DNA of 64,000 nucleotides from Idiomarina aquatica (GCF_003987185.1 NZ_PIPS01000001.1:496001-560000), one strand, 5' to 3'. Shown: positions 19,876 to 29,304, numbered from the stretch's first letter. The notes: generated by a model from the letters alone, not told the origin. Numbers and translations are program-made.

Positions 19876-21140
19876 TCGATTGCTGTTTCCTGTTGTTCTT
19901 GATTTCGATCGATGGTGCGAAAAAACTGACGGGTATCAAAGGTCATCGCCGCCAGCATCGTCAGTATCACCGTCAGCGCGAACGCCAGCGCGGCGTTACC
20001 CGGGTACACCGACATTAACTGACCGCTGCGTACCAGCGCCACCAATACCGCCACCACAAAAATATCGATCATCGACCAACGACCAATCCAGTCCGTCACT
20101 TTGTACAGCCACAGTCGTTGTTTGGTTCGTGTTTCACTGCGTCGCTCGGCCAGCCACAGCAACACCAGCAAGGTTAAAATTTTCACCACCGGTATCACTA
20201 AACTAGCAACAAACACAATAATCGCAATAGGCGCGTCACCGCTTTGCCAAAGCTCAATAACCCCACCAATAATGGTATTGGGCTGGGTGCGCCCCAGTGT
20301 CGTGGTCTCCATCACCGGCAGTAGGTGGGCGGGGATCAGCAATAACGCGGCGGCAATCAACAGCGCCGTGGTTAAGCGCCAGCCACGCCAGCGCGCCAAT
20401 CGCATGCTCTCGCCACAGCGCCAGCACCGCGACGCGGTCAGGGTATTGGGGGCCTGACAACAGACACAACCCACCCGTTGCTGAGCCGTTGCATCACGTC
20501 CCACCTGCGACGGCGGTGCGTTGTCGTGCGGTAAACGGTGCCACAACTGATAACGACTGACGCGATCACCGGTCAGCAGCAACACCACCACAAAGCCGAT
20601 AAAGGTGTAAAAGCCGCTGTCCAGGTCAATCGCCGCCAGCCCGGATATTTTAATCAACGACACCAATGCTCCCAGCAGGAACACATCGGCCATCATCCAT
20701 ACCCGTAACTGCACCACCGTGCGAATAAAATAGAGCGTCACCGGCCCCAGCGCGCCCGGCAGCAACAATCGGCTAAAAATCCACAACACCGCGAGCAAAT
20801 ACAGCACCGGTATCACCCACACCGTGAACAACACCAGAATGGCGAGCAGGCGTTCGTGAAAATGCAGCAGTTCGGTGCTGGTGTCCAGCAATGTCATGGT
20901 TTGTGATACGCCGTTGGCTGAATAGCCGACAAACGGCAACAGCAGACTGACCAGCGCCAGGATCAGCGCCGTTAATGCCAGTGCTAAGGTAGTGGTTTCA
21001 TCAACCGCTTTGCCACCGCCAAGACCATGACCACAACGGGGACAGGTATAAGGTTCGGCGGATGTTACCGGAACATCCGCCACGCGGTCACAGTCAGGAC
21101 AGACGACCCGGTTATGCGTTGCTGCTCTTAGCGTCGCCAT
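19872..21140 (-). CDS. pqiA: Inner-membrane protein PqiA
   Basis: A 422-residue protein with two PqiA domains, each beginning with a zinc-ribbon-like cysteine pair (VCPDCDR/CPRCGHG at the N-terminus, CCQAPN/CWRCGES at about residue 225) followed by four membrane helices. It is the inner-membrane partner of PqiB. Its start lies inside the 3' end of the antiporter gene (29-bp overlap). Confidence 0.92.
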   Translation of the reverse strand: MATLRAATHNRVVCPDCDRVADVPVTSAEPYTCPRCGHGLGGGKAVDETTTLALALTALILALVSLLLPFVGYSANGVSQTMTLLDTSTELLHFHERLLAILVLFTVWVIPVLYLLAVLWIFSRLLLPGALGPVTLYFIRTVVQLRVWMMADVFLLGALVSLIKISGLAAIDLDSGFYTFIGFVVVLLLTGDRVSRYQLWHRLPHDNAPPSQVGRDATAQQRVGCVCCQAPNTLTASRCWRCGESMRLARWRGWRLTTALLIAAALLLIPAHLLPVMETTTLGRTQPNTIIGGVIELWQSGDAPIAIIVFVASLVIPVVKILTLLVLLWLAERRSETRTKQRLWLYKVTDWIGRWSMIDIFVVAVLVALVRSGQLMSVYPGNAALAFALTVILTMLAAMTFDTRQFFRTIDRNQEQQETAIE

Positions 21141-22926
21141 CTTTTTCCGGCGATATCATCGCAATAATCACCCAGCCCGGCATCGGTTTAAGCTCGCGCG
21201 AGGTACTGAAAATATGCACTTTCTTCTGATCATCCAGCGCAAACATCGGTACCGCCCGAGCGCCATACTGCTGCTGGTAATCCTCAAAGCTGAAGTTTTC
21301 GGTAATCGGTGTCGACTTCATCTTCGCGCCCTGAAAGTGCAGGCTCGCCAGTTTCGAATAGGTCACACTTTCACCGAACAGGTCGAGGGTATTTTTATAA
21401 GCCTCGGACAACTGGTGACTGGCACGAAAATCCGATTCGCCGCTGTTCAGGCCATGCACTTTATGGCCGCCGAACCAGTCCTGATAGTACACCGACACCA
21501 GTGGGTTCAGCTGTTTGTAAGGTGACATCACCAACAACTGTCCGATACCGGTCAAATCGATGTTATTCGAAGCGTGCTCAGAGGCCGGGTTACCAAAATA
21601 CACCGGCAGGTTATCCATCCGTGCCATGCGGATGTTCTCCCAGTTGGTGTCAGCCAGGCGCACCGGAATGTCATGTTCCTGCAAACTTTTGGCCACCGCC
21701 CGCGCCATTTGGTTGGCTCCGAAGATCAAAAAGCCCCGTGCCGGTGGTTCAATCAGTCCGAGTAACCGCGCCAGCGGTTTGGCGGTAAGGCTCTGCAGCA
21801 CCACCGTGGTCATGATCACCAGGAACACCAGCGGTACAATCGACTCGGCGCCATCCCAGCCTGACTGTTCCATTTTTAACGCAAACAGTGCCGACACAGC
21901 GGCCGCAACAATACCGCGCGGGGCAATCCACGACAGCAGCACCTTATCCTTAAAGCGCAACTCCGTGCCTATCGCCGACAGCCACACCGCCAACGGCCGC
22001 ACCGCAAACAGAATAATCGCCAGTAACACCACCGCCGGCAGACCCAGCGCGTCGAACTGGGCAAAATCCAGTCGTGCCGCAAGGATAATAAACAGTGCCG
22101 AAATCAACAGTACGCTGAGGGTTTCCTTAAACTCAAGGATCTCATCCAGGTTTAGGTTTTTGGTATTGGCCATCGCCATCCCCATCACCGTAACCGTCAG
22201 CAGCCCCGATTCGTGCTGAATCGCATTCGACAGCGCAAACACACCCAGTACGATGGTCAGCGTGGCCACGTTCTGCAGATAATGCGGGAACCAACCGCGA
22301 CCCAGCGCCAGCCCCAGTAATTTGGCCGCCACCCAGCCAAAGAAAAAGCCAATGCCGATGGTTTTGGCAAACGCCTGCATGGCGTGTAAAAACGCCACAT
22401 CCTGGCTGGCAATGATAAACTCATACACCAATACCGCTAACAGCGCGCCGACAGGATCAATAATAATGCCTTCCCAGCGCAGGATATTGGCCAGTTTATT
22501 GATCGGCCGGATAGACCGTATCATCGGCTGAATCACCGTTGGCCCGGTCACCACCACCAGCGCCCCAAATAAGGCCGACAATTCCCATTCCCAGCCCATT
22601 AAAAAGTGCGTGGCAACGCCAATCGCAACCCAGGTCACCACCATACCGACACTGACCAGGTTGGTTACCATGCGGCCATGGCCACGAATTTCGTCAAACT
22701 TAAGCGTTAAGCTGCCTTCAAACAGGATCACCGCAACCGCCAGCGACACCAGCGGAAACAACAGTTGATCAAACAACTGGTCCGGGTTCAGCCAGCCCAA
22801 CGTCGGGCCAATAATAAGGCCACACACCAATAGCGGTAAGATTGCCGGCGTCTTTAAACGCCACGCGAGCCACTGACACGAAATCGACAGCACCCCAATT
22901 AAGGCCAGCAGGGACAATTCAGACAT
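21112..22926 (-). CDS. CPA1-type Na+/H+ antiporter with TrkA-like C-terminus
   Basis: A 604-residue membrane protein. Residues 1-390 are about 12 helices of the NhaP/CPA1 exchanger family (VTGPTVIQPM, SWIAPRGIVAAAVSALFAL). The C-terminal 200 residues start with FLIFGANQMARAVAKSL, a Rossmann-like TrkA-N/RCK segment lacking the full GxGxxG. Ion exchange is the family function; the C-terminal region may be a regulatory sensor (inference). It overlaps pqiA by 29 bp, so both are probably co-expressed. Confidence 0.85.
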   Translation of the reverse strand: MSELSLLALIGVLSISCQWLAWRLKTPAILPLLVCGLIIGPTLGWLNPDQLFDQLLFPLVSLAVAVILFEGSLTLKFDEIRGHGRMVTNLVSVGMVVTWVAIGVATHFLMGWEWELSALFGALVVVTGPTVIQPMIRSIRPINKLANILRWEGIIIDPVGALLAVLVYEFIIASQDVAFLHAMQAFAKTIGIGFFFGWVAAKLLGLALGRGWFPHYLQNVATLTIVLGVFALSNAIQHESGLLTVTVMGMAMANTKNLNLDEILEFKETLSVLLISALFIILAARLDFAQFDALGLPAVVLLAIILFAVRPLAVWLSAIGTELRFKDKVLLSWIAPRGIVAAAVSALFALKMEQSGWDGAESIVPLVFLVIMTTVVLQSLTAKPLARLLGLIEPPARGFLIFGANQMARAVAKSLQEHDIPVRLADTNWENIRMARMDNLPVYFGNPASEHASNNIDLTGIGQLLVMSPYKQLNPLVSVYYQDWFGGHKVHGLNSGESDFRASHQLSEAYKNTLDLFGESVTYSKLASLHFQGAKMKSTPITENFSFEDYQQQYGARAVPMFALDDQKKVHIFSTSRELKPMPGWVIIAMISPEKDGDAKSSNA

Positions 22927-22966
22927 ACACGCTCCATGTAAAGCTCTTGACTTTCGTCAAAACACA

Positions 22967-23017
22967 AATGAGAATAGCTATCATTAAGTTGATAATGTGA
23001 TAGCCTACTCGAACTAT
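22967..23017 (+). promoter_or_regulatory. Fur-type site and promoter of fbpA
   Basis: An imperfect palindrome AATGAGAATAGCTATCATT at 22967-22985 resembles the Fur box. It lies just ahead of a plausible promoter: TTGATA (22989-22994), 17 bp, AACTAT (23012-23017). A related sequence precedes bfd (29344-29362; 14/19 identical). Iron-dependent repression of the importer is the expected effect. Confidence 0.55.
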
Positions 23018-23055
23018 CAAATTCTATACGCTAATTATCAGTAAGAGGTTTCTCT

Positions 23056-24090
23056 ATGGCAATAAAATTCAATAAGTTAACCACAGTACTGGCGCTGGCA
23101 AGCGTTGTCACGAGTTTATTGCCGGTCGCTGCCAGTGCCGCAGAGGTTAATGTTTACTCATCGCGCAAAGAAGCATTGATTAAACCATTACTCGATCAGT
23201 TTAGTGAAAAAACCGGTATTGAGGTCAATTTATTGACCGGTAATTCCGATGCGCTGTTGGCGCGTTTAAAGTCAGAGGGTGAATACACCGCCGCCGATTT
23301 GTTCCTGACCGTTGACGCCGGCGCCCTGCACCGTGCCGTATCCGCTGATGTCTTCCAGACCGTATCGTCGGCAAAAATTAACGCCATTGTACCTGAACAT
23401 TTTCGTTCCAGTGACGACCATTGGGTCGGCCTGAGCCTGCGTGCTCGCCCGATCTTTTATTCGCCGGAGCGAGTCGATCCGGCCGAACTCAACGATTATC
23501 TGTCGTTGGCCGACGAAAAATGGAACGACCGCATCTGCATCCGTTCATCGAACAACCTTTATAATCAGTCACTGGTTGCTGCTCTGATTGAACACCACGG
23601 CGCGGAAAACGTCGAAGACTGGGCCGAAGGTCTGGTCAATAACTTTGCCCGTCAGCCGGTCGGCGGTGACCGTGACCAAATCAAAGGTGTAGCATTTGGC
23701 GTCTGCGATATCGCCGTAGCAAACACTTACTATTTTGGTCATATGCTGAACTCTGACGACGCCGAAGAAAAAGCCGCCGCCGAAAAGGTGAAGATTTTCT
23801 GGCCGGCACAGCAAAGCAACGGTACCCACGTAAACGTTTCTGGTATCGGCATCACCAAGCACGCGAAAAACATCGACGAAGCCAAGCAGTTGATCGAGTT
23901 TTTACTCTCAGAATCGTCACAAAAATGGTATGCTGAAGCCAACTATGAGTACCCCGTCCGGGAGGGTGTTGCCTGGAGCGAGACTCTGCAACAATGGGGT
24001 GACTTCAAGCAAGACGATATTTCCATGGACATACTGGGCGAGAACAACGCCGAAGCTGTGCGCTTAATGAACCGCGCCGGCTGGAGATAA
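23056..24090 (+). CDS. fbpA: Ferric iron ABC transporter, substrate-binding protein
   Basis: A 344-residue periplasmic binding protein with a signal peptide cleaved near residue 28 (VAASAAEVNVYSSRKE). The start of the mature chain, NVYSSRKEALIKPLLDQF, and the tyrosine pair NTYYFGHM mark the FbpA/FutA/HitA ferric-ion-binding family, in which adjacent tyrosines ligate Fe3+. AAGAGG sits 7 nt before the ATG. It heads the fbpABC operon behind a Fur-type site. Confidence 0.92.
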   Translation: MAIKFNKLTTVLALASVVTSLLPVAASAAEVNVYSSRKEALIKPLLDQFSEKTGIEVNLLTGNSDALLARLKSEGEYTAADLFLTVDAGALHRAVSADVFQTVSSAKINAIVPEHFRSSDDHWVGLSLRARPIFYSPERVDPAELNDYLSLADEKWNDRICIRSSNNLYNQSLVAALIEHHGAENVEDWAEGLVNNFARQPVGGDRDQIKGVAFGVCDIAVANTYYFGHMLNSDDAEEKAAAEKVKIFWPAQQSNGTHVNVSGIGITKHAKNIDEAKQLIEFLLSESSQKWYAEANYEYPVREGVAWSETLQQWGDFKQDDISMDILGENNAEAVRLMNRAGWR

Positions 24091-24125
24091 GTCCTTAGAA
24101 ATTGCACGTTCAAGGAGAATTGCGA

Positions 24126-25751
24126 ATGACCCGCGGCCCGTTATTGTTGTTCGGCGTTGCGGCATTGATAGGGCTACCACTGATTGTGGTCGCCCTATCT
24201 TTGTTAAATCCCCAATGGGATATCCTCGCCCATCTGTGGCAAACGGTTATCCCCGAATACGTCAGCCATTCACTGATCCTATTGGTTTCGGTGGGCATTG
24301 GCGTGACCGTTTTAGGTGTCAGCACCGCCTGGTGCGTATCGCAATTCGACTTTCCCGGCTGGCGTTGGGTCAGTTGGGGGCTGTTGCTGCCGCTGGCCAT
24401 GCCAGCCTACATTACCGCCTACACCTACACTGGCTTGCTGGACTACGCCGGCCCGGTGCAACAAGCACTGCGCTCGGTGTTTGACTGGCAGTTAGGCGAG
24501 TACTGGTTTCCCAACATTCGCAGCCTGCCCGGCGCCATCTTCGTGCTCTGTGTGGTGCTCTACCCCTACGTCTATTTGATCACCCGTGCGGCTTTTATGC
24601 AGCAGTCCACCGCCGCCTTTGAAAGCGCCCGAACCCTCGGTGCCGGCCCCTGGAAAAGCTTTTGGCGGGTGGCCATGCCCCTGGCGCGGCCGGCCATCGC
24701 CACCGGCGTCACCCTGGCGCTGATGGAAACCCTCGCCGACTACGGCACCATGGAATACTTTGGCGTCACCGTATTTACCACCGGCATATTCAGAACCTGG
24801 TACGGCATCGGTGACACCCAGGGTGCGCTGCAGTTGGCGGCTATTTTGTTGCTGTTTGTGGTGGCGCTGATCCTGGTTGAACGCTATTCCCGCCGCCGGG
24901 CGAAATTCTATCAACGCCGCAGCGACGGCGACTCGATGCGCAAACCGCTGCGCGGACGCCACGCCGTGATGGCCTCGGTGGTGTGCTGGTTGCCAATTGT
25001 CTTAGGCTTTATCATCCCTGCCATCGAGCTGGTCATCTGGTCTATTGAACGCGCCGAAGTCTGGACTCAGCCAAGCTTCTGGCAACTGACCTTTAATACC
25101 CTCTGGCTGGGGCTGATGGCCGCGGCTATTACCGTATTACTGGCGCTGTGGCTGGCTTACGGCCGCCGTCGCCACCCGACCCGGCCACTGCGCGCGGCGG
25201 TCAGTCTGGCCGGACTGGGTTATGCCATCCCCGGCATCGTGATTGCCGTTGGCCTGCTGTCACCGCTGACCTGGATGGATCACCGCATCATCGATTTCAG
25301 CCGCTGGGCCTTTGATGTCAATCCAGGACTGCTGCTGTCGGGCACCGTGGTGGCGCTGCTGTTCGCCTACAGCGTGCGTTTTTTATCAGTATCGTTGCAG
25401 ACCGTCAGCTCGGGGCTGGAACAAATCACCCCGCAGATGGACGACACCGCCCGTACGCTGGGGGCGTCGCCGCGACGTATTTTATGGCGGGTACACCTGC
25501 CGCTGCTGCGCAGTTCGATTCTGGCGGCGCTGATCCTGGTGCTGGTGGACGTCATGAAAGAGCTGCCGGCGACGCTGGTGCTGCGGCCGTTCGACTTTAA
25601 TACGCTGGCCGTAAGGGCGTTCGAAATGGCGTCCGACGAGCGTCTTGCCGACGCCGGACCGCCGGCACTGATGATCGTTGCCGTGGGCTTAATTCCGGTG
25701 ATGATGTTATCGCGGGCGTTAAAAACCCAAAGCATAAAAACGGGAGAGTAA
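24126..25751 (+). CDS. fbpB: Ferric iron ABC transporter, permease
   Basis: A 541-residue fused permease with two halves of about six helices each. Each half carries an EAA loop (SARTLGAGPWKSFWRVAMP and TARTLGASPRRILWRVHLP). The in-frame TTG at 24102 is rejected because AAGGAG stands 9 nt before the ATG at 24126. It forms the inner-membrane channel for iron delivered by FbpA. Confidence 0.93.
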   Translation: MTRGPLLLFGVAALIGLPLIVVALSLLNPQWDILAHLWQTVIPEYVSHSLILLVSVGIGVTVLGVSTAWCVSQFDFPGWRWVSWGLLLPLAMPAYITAYTYTGLLDYAGPVQQALRSVFDWQLGEYWFPNIRSLPGAIFVLCVVLYPYVYLITRAAFMQQSTAAFESARTLGAGPWKSFWRVAMPLARPAIATGVTLALMETLADYGTMEYFGVTVFTTGIFRTWYGIGDTQGALQLAAILLLFVVALILVERYSRRRAKFYQRRSDGDSMRKPLRGRHAVMASVVCWLPIVLGFIIPAIELVIWSIERAEVWTQPSFWQLTFNTLWLGLMAAAITVLLALWLAYGRRRHPTRPLRAAVSLAGLGYAIPGIVIAVGLLSPLTWMDHRIIDFSRWAFDVNPGLLLSGTVVALLFAYSVRFLSVSLQTVSSGLEQITPQMDDTARTLGASPRRILWRVHLPLLRSSILAALILVLVDVMKELPATLVLRPFDFNTLAVRAFEMASDERLADAGPPALMIVAVGLIPVMMLSRALKTQSIKTGE

Positions 25752-26816
25752 ATGAGCGCGTTATTAAACCTGAACAATGTCTCCATCGAATTAGCCGGCC
25801 ACCGCATTGTCGACCAGCTGAGCATTGCGCTGGAGCCCGGTGATATTGGCTGTCTGATGGGGCCGTCGGGCTGTGGTAAAACCACTGTACTGCGCGCCAT
25901 CGCCGGTTTTAATCCGGTCAGTGCCGGCGAAATCTCACTGCACGGTGATGTGGTTTCGTCGCCGTCGTTGTCGTTACCGACCGAGCAGCGCAAAGTCGGC
26001 ATGATGTTTCAGGATTTCTCATTGTTTCCGCATTTAAACGTCGCCGACAACATCCGTTTTGGTATCGAACACCTGAGCACCAGCGCGCAAGACGCCCGCA
26101 TCAAGGAGTTGTTGCAGCGCATCGATTTAAGCGGTTATCAAAAACGCTACCCGCACGAATTATCCGGTGGCCAGCAACAGCGCGTGGCATTGGCCCGGGC
26201 ACTGGCACCTAAACCGCAGTTGATGCTGCTGGACGAGCCTTTCTCCAGTCTTGATGCCGAATTACGCGAATTGCTGGCACAGGATGTCCGGCAGTTACTG
26301 AAAGAAGAAGGCATCACCGCATTGCTGGTGACTCACGATCAGCAGGAAGCCTTTGCCATGGCCGACAAGGCCGGTGTCATGTACGCTGGGCAGTTATTGC
26401 AGTGGAACACGCCGTACGAGCTCTATCACGAGCCGGAACATCAACTGGTGGCGGATTTTATCGGCCGTGGTGTGTTGTTGCAGGGGCAGATCCGCGAGCA
26501 CCGCTTGCACTGTGCCTTCGGCGTGATTGACCATGAAATTCTGTGTGATCAGGGTGACCATGACGTGACGTTCTTGGTGCGCCCGGACGATGTGCTGATC
26601 ACCGATAAAAAGGACAGCAAATTAACCGCGATCGTGACCGGCCGCGGTTTCCGTGGTTCGCACTATCTGTACACGCTGGAGTTGCCGGACACTTCGCAGG
26701 TGCTGGCCGTAGGGCCATCGCATCAGGCGCTTAAAAACGGTACTCAGGTCGGCATCGACGTCGATTTCGACCACCTGGTGGTGTTCGACTCCGACCTTTG
26801 CGAATTACCCGATTAA
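25752..26816 (+). CDS. fbpC: Ferric iron ABC transporter, ATPase
   Basis: A 354-residue ABC ATPase. Walker A is GPSGCGKTT (about residue 37), the signature is LSGGQQQRVALARA, Walker B is LMLLDEPFSSLD and the switch His is in LLVTHDQQE. A C-terminal regulatory domain of about 120 residues follows, typical of the CysA/FbpC group. The ATG follows the fbpB stop codon without any gap. Confidence 0.93.
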   Translation: MSALLNLNNVSIELAGHRIVDQLSIALEPGDIGCLMGPSGCGKTTVLRAIAGFNPVSAGEISLHGDVVSSPSLSLPTEQRKVGMMFQDFSLFPHLNVADNIRFGIEHLSTSAQDARIKELLQRIDLSGYQKRYPHELSGGQQQRVALARALAPKPQLMLLDEPFSSLDAELRELLAQDVRQLLKEEGITALLVTHDQQEAFAMADKAGVMYAGQLLQWNTPYELYHEPEHQLVADFIGRGVLLQGQIREHRLHCAFGVIDHEILCDQGDHDVTFLVRPDDVLITDKKDSKLTAIVTGRGFRGSHYLYTLELPDTSQVLAVGPSHQALKNGTQVGIDVDFDHLVVFDSDLCELPD

Positions 26817-26829
26817 ACACCACCCGAAC

Positions 26830-27125
26830 CGTAGCTTGCGCCTTCGGCGCAAGTCCAACGCCGGTATTGTGTCGCGCATTACCAGAACCAGACGTAGCTT
26901 GCGCCTTTGGCGCAAGTCCAACGCCGATATTATGTCGCGCCAAAGGCGCGACCTACGGACCTTCGGCGCAAGTCCAACGCCGATATTGTGTCGCGCCAAA
27001 GGCGCGACCTACGGATCTTTGGCGCAAGTCCATCGCCGATGTTGTGTCGCGCCAGAGGCGCGACCTACGGACCTTCGGCGCAAGTCCAACGCCGGTATTG
27101 TGTCGCGCCAGAGGCGCGACCTACG
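26830..27125. repeat. 56-bp tandem palindromic repeat array
   Basis: Five copies of a unit beginning GGCGCAAGTCCAACGCCG start at 26846, 26909, 26965, 27021 and 27077 (spacing 63, 56, 56, 56). Each contains two hairpins, TTGCGCC tt(c/t)g GGCGCAA-like and TCGCGCC a(a/g)a GGCGCGA. The array fills the 320-bp gap between convergent fbpC and zntB and may act as a bidirectional terminator. The motif TTACCAGAACC from the zntB 3' end recurs at 26879, inside the array. Confidence 0.85.
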
Positions 27126-27136
27126 TGCGTTTGCGA

Positions 27137-28081
27137 TTACCAGAACCGGAGGCGGCGCAGCAGCAGGAATTCAATCACCGCGATGATGATCAAGGCGTAG
27201 GTGAAAATTTCGAACGCATCTTCATTTTCCACCCCCGGCATGCCACCGATGTTGATACCGAACACACCGGTCAGAAAACTCAAGGGTAAGAACACCCCCG
27301 CAATCACCGACAACCAGTAGGTATTGCGGTTCATCTTCTCCGCTACCGCCTGTTGCAGCAGTTCCCGTTGCATCCATAATTGTTCCAGCATCAAATCAAT
27401 CTGCTCGAGCAAACGCTGGGTGGTATCCCGTTCATTCAGCAGCCACTGGTGCATCTCATTGTCCATCACCCGCTCACTTTCGGTGGTGAACTTATCCAGA
27501 GCCGCCAACTGTGGCCGTACAAAGCGGTTCAGCCGCAACAAACGTCGGTGCAGACGACTCAGTTCCTGTTGCTGACCAGCGGTGTTGTCATAGCCTTCCG
27601 CTTCCATGTCCTCAATCTTGATTTCAACCGCATCAATCACATCTTCGATGCGTAAATTCAGTTGCTCAACCAGGTGCACCAAAAAGTCATTTAAACTCTC
27701 CGGGCCATCCTGCTTTTCCAGACTGTGACGAATATGGGTAATGGCCTTAAACGGCCGCTTACGGAAGGTATAAACCACGCCTTTGTAGGACAGAATACGC
27801 AGACTCAGCATATCCTCCGGCGCCGCCCCCTCATTCAGGTTAACGCCCCGCAACAACAGCACAAAACCTTCTTTCAGGCGCTGAAAGCGTGGCCGGGTGT
27901 CCTCTTCGGTCATAGCGTCAATCAACGGCTCGGGGATTTCCGCCTGCCGTAACCAATCCTGCAGCCCTTCGGTATCGCGCTGCAGGTGGTACCAGCAACC
28001 CACCTGCGGTTTATGGGTTAAATCCTCAACCCGAACCGGCGGCTGCTGGTTAAAGTCCCAGGCATCAATAATAAAGGACAT
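27137..28081 (-). CDS. zntB: ZntB/CorA-family metal transporter
   Basis: A 314-residue CorA-superfamily protein with a long cytoplasmic N-terminal region rich in coiled coil and two C-terminal helices. The signature loop reads GINIGGMPG, the ZntB-type variant of the CorA GMN motif, followed by an acidic ENED loop. ZntB moves Zn2+; the direction differs between reports. The start overlaps the bacterioferritin stop codon by 1 bp. Confidence 0.85.
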   Translation of the reverse strand: MSFIIDAWDFNQQPPVRVEDLTHKPQVGCWYHLQRDTEGLQDWLRQAEIPEPLIDAMTEEDTRPRFQRLKEGFVLLLRGVNLNEGAAPEDMLSLRILSYKGVVYTFRKRPFKAITHIRHSLEKQDGPESLNDFLVHLVEQLNLRIEDVIDAVEIKIEDMEAEGYDNTAGQQQELSRLHRRLLRLNRFVRPQLAALDKFTTESERVMDNEMHQWLLNERDTTQRLLEQIDLMLEQLWMQRELLQQAVAEKMNRNTYWLSVIAGVFLPLSFLTGVFGINIGGMPGVENEDAFEIFTYALIIIAVIEFLLLRRLRFW

Positions 28082-28548
28082 TATTTCATGCTCTGTAGGT
28101 AAATCTCCTCGCCCAGCTTGTCCATCAGGCCGAGCTGAATTTTCAACCAGTAAGCATGATCTTCTTCGGTATCACGCAAAATGCCAATCAGCATGTCGCG
28201 GGTTACGTAATCGCGCACTTCTTCGCAGTACTGGATAACTTCACGCAGCGTCCGCGCGTTGTTGTATTCCAGTTGCAGGTCGTTCTCCAGCATTTCGCGA
28301 ACGTCTGAGCCAATGGTGTGCGGCTCGCGGTTGCTCATGTTGGGCTTGCCCTCTAAGAACAAAATGCGGCGGATCAGTAAATCGGCATGGCCACGTTCGT
28401 CGTCAATTTCATGGTTGATGCGCTCGTACAGCTTCATCAGACCCATGTCTTCGTACTGACGCGAATGCGAGGTGTACTGGTCAATGGAAGTCAGTTCGAA
28501 AGCCAGCAAACGGTTCAACTGCTCAACAACGTTATTATCAGCCTTCAT
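28081..28548 (-). CDS. bfr: Bacterioferritin, ferroxidase-type subunit
   Basis: A 155-residue bacterioferritin. The diiron ligands are intact: Glu18, Glu51, His54, Glu94, then Glu128 and His131 after a one-residue insertion. The haem-ligating Met52 is replaced by Arg52 (DDERGHAD). It should oxidise Fe2+ but cannot bind haem by the usual ligand. Together with the neighbouring subunit it probably forms a mixed 24-mer. Confidence 0.92.
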   Translation of the reverse strand: MKADNNVVEQLNRLLAFELTSIDQYTSHSRQYEDMGLMKLYERINHEIDDERGHADLLIRRILFLEGKPNMSNREPHTIGSDVREMLENDLQLEYNNARTLREVIQYCEEVRDYVTRDMLIGILRDTEEDHAYWLKIQLGLMDKLGEEIYLQSMK

Positions 28549-28549
28549 A

Positions 28550-29026
28550 CTACTCCCCTTTTTCTACTTGAGATTGTAAATACAGTTCGTTACCCAGACG
28601 CGACATCAGATCGATTTGCGTTTCTAACCAGTCCAGATGCTCTTCCTGACTGTCGAGAATGTGGTTCAGCATATCGCGGCTGACGTAATCCTGATGCTCT
28701 TCGCACACTTTTACCGCGTCGCGGATCGCATTAACGTCCTGAAACTGTACCTTGTGATCCAGCTCGATCATTTCGCGCGGATCTTCACCGATAAACAGCT
28801 TGCCTAGCTCTTGCAGGTTTGGCATGCCTTCCAGAAACAGAATCCGTTCAATGACCTCATCCGCATGCTTCATCTCGTTGATGGACGCTTTGTAGATCAC
28901 TTTATTGAGATTTTCGAAGCCCCAGTTACGGTACATGCGGGCATGCAGGAAGTACTGGTTTATGGCGGTCAATTTGAGGGTCAGCACCTTATTCAGCTGC
29001 TGTATAACTTTTGCATCACCTTTCAT
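28550..29026 (-). CDS. bfr: Bacterioferritin, haem-type subunit without ferroxidase ligands
   Basis: A 158-residue bacterioferritin carrying Met52 (NEMKHADEV), the residue that binds bridging haem, but with Lys18, Gln94 and Gln127 in place of three ferroxidase glutamates. It is thus specialised for haem-mediated electron transfer and iron release, complementing the subunit encoded 1 bp downstream. Comparable split pairs are known in Neisseria and Magnetospirillum. The ribosome-binding site AAGGAG lies in a hairpin formed with the end of bfd. Confidence 0.92.
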   Translation of the reverse strand: MKGDAKVIQQLNKVLTLKLTAINQYFLHARMYRNWGFENLNKVIYKASINEMKHADEVIERILFLEGMPNLQELGKLFIGEDPREMIELDHKVQFQDVNAIRDAVKVCEEHQDYVSRDMLNHILDSQEEHLDWLETQIDLMSRLGNELYLQSQVEKGE

Positions 29027-29029
29027 AGA

Positions 29030-29082
29030 GTGTGCACTCCTTAAGTCATTCCATGGAAGAAATTAACTTAAGTGTAGCACAC
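29030..29082 (-). promoter_or_regulatory. Hairpin spanning bfd stop codon and bfr ribosome-binding site
   Basis: On the minus strand GTGTGCtacaCTTAAGT (29082-29066) can pair with ACTTAAGgagtGCACAC (29046-29030): 7 inner and 6 outer base pairs around a 4x4 internal loop. The first arm contains the bfd stop codon and the second arm the AAGGAG of the haem-type bfr. Translating bfd to its end would open the structure. Confidence 0.5.
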
Positions 29083-29304
29083 CGTTTGAGGATGTTTAGC
29101 GGGAAAAGCCAAGTCGGTTTGGGGTTTTTCTGTGCGTTCGCTCAATGCGTCGTTGAGCACATCTTTGGCGCACTGTTTACAACATCCGCACTGCGACGCC
29201 ACACCGTACTGCTGACGCAGGTCACGCATGTTGTCGACGTCACCACAGGCGACGGCTTTTTTGATGGTTTTGTCGGTCACGCCTTTGCACAAACAAACAT
29301 ACAT
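29068..29304 (-). CDS. bfd: Bacterioferritin-associated ferredoxin
   Basis: About 78 residues. Four cysteines in the pattern MYVCLC ... CGCCKQC ligate a 2Fe-2S cluster as in Bfd (BFD-like Fer2 domain). Bfd reduces the bacterioferritin haem to release stored iron. Homologues begin MYVCLC, so the ATG at 29304 is preferred over 29310. It lies 41 bp upstream of the haem-type bfr on the same strand. The C-terminal 20 residues are beyond the usual length. Confidence 0.9.
   Translation of the reverse strand: MYVCLCKGVTDKTIKKAVACGDVDNMRDLRQQYGVASQCGCCKQCAKDVLNDALSERTEKPQTDLAFPAKHPQTVCYT

Noticed and set aside
26830-27125. CRISPR-like array
   Set aside because: The whole 56-bp unit is repeated; there are no unique spacers and no cas genes.
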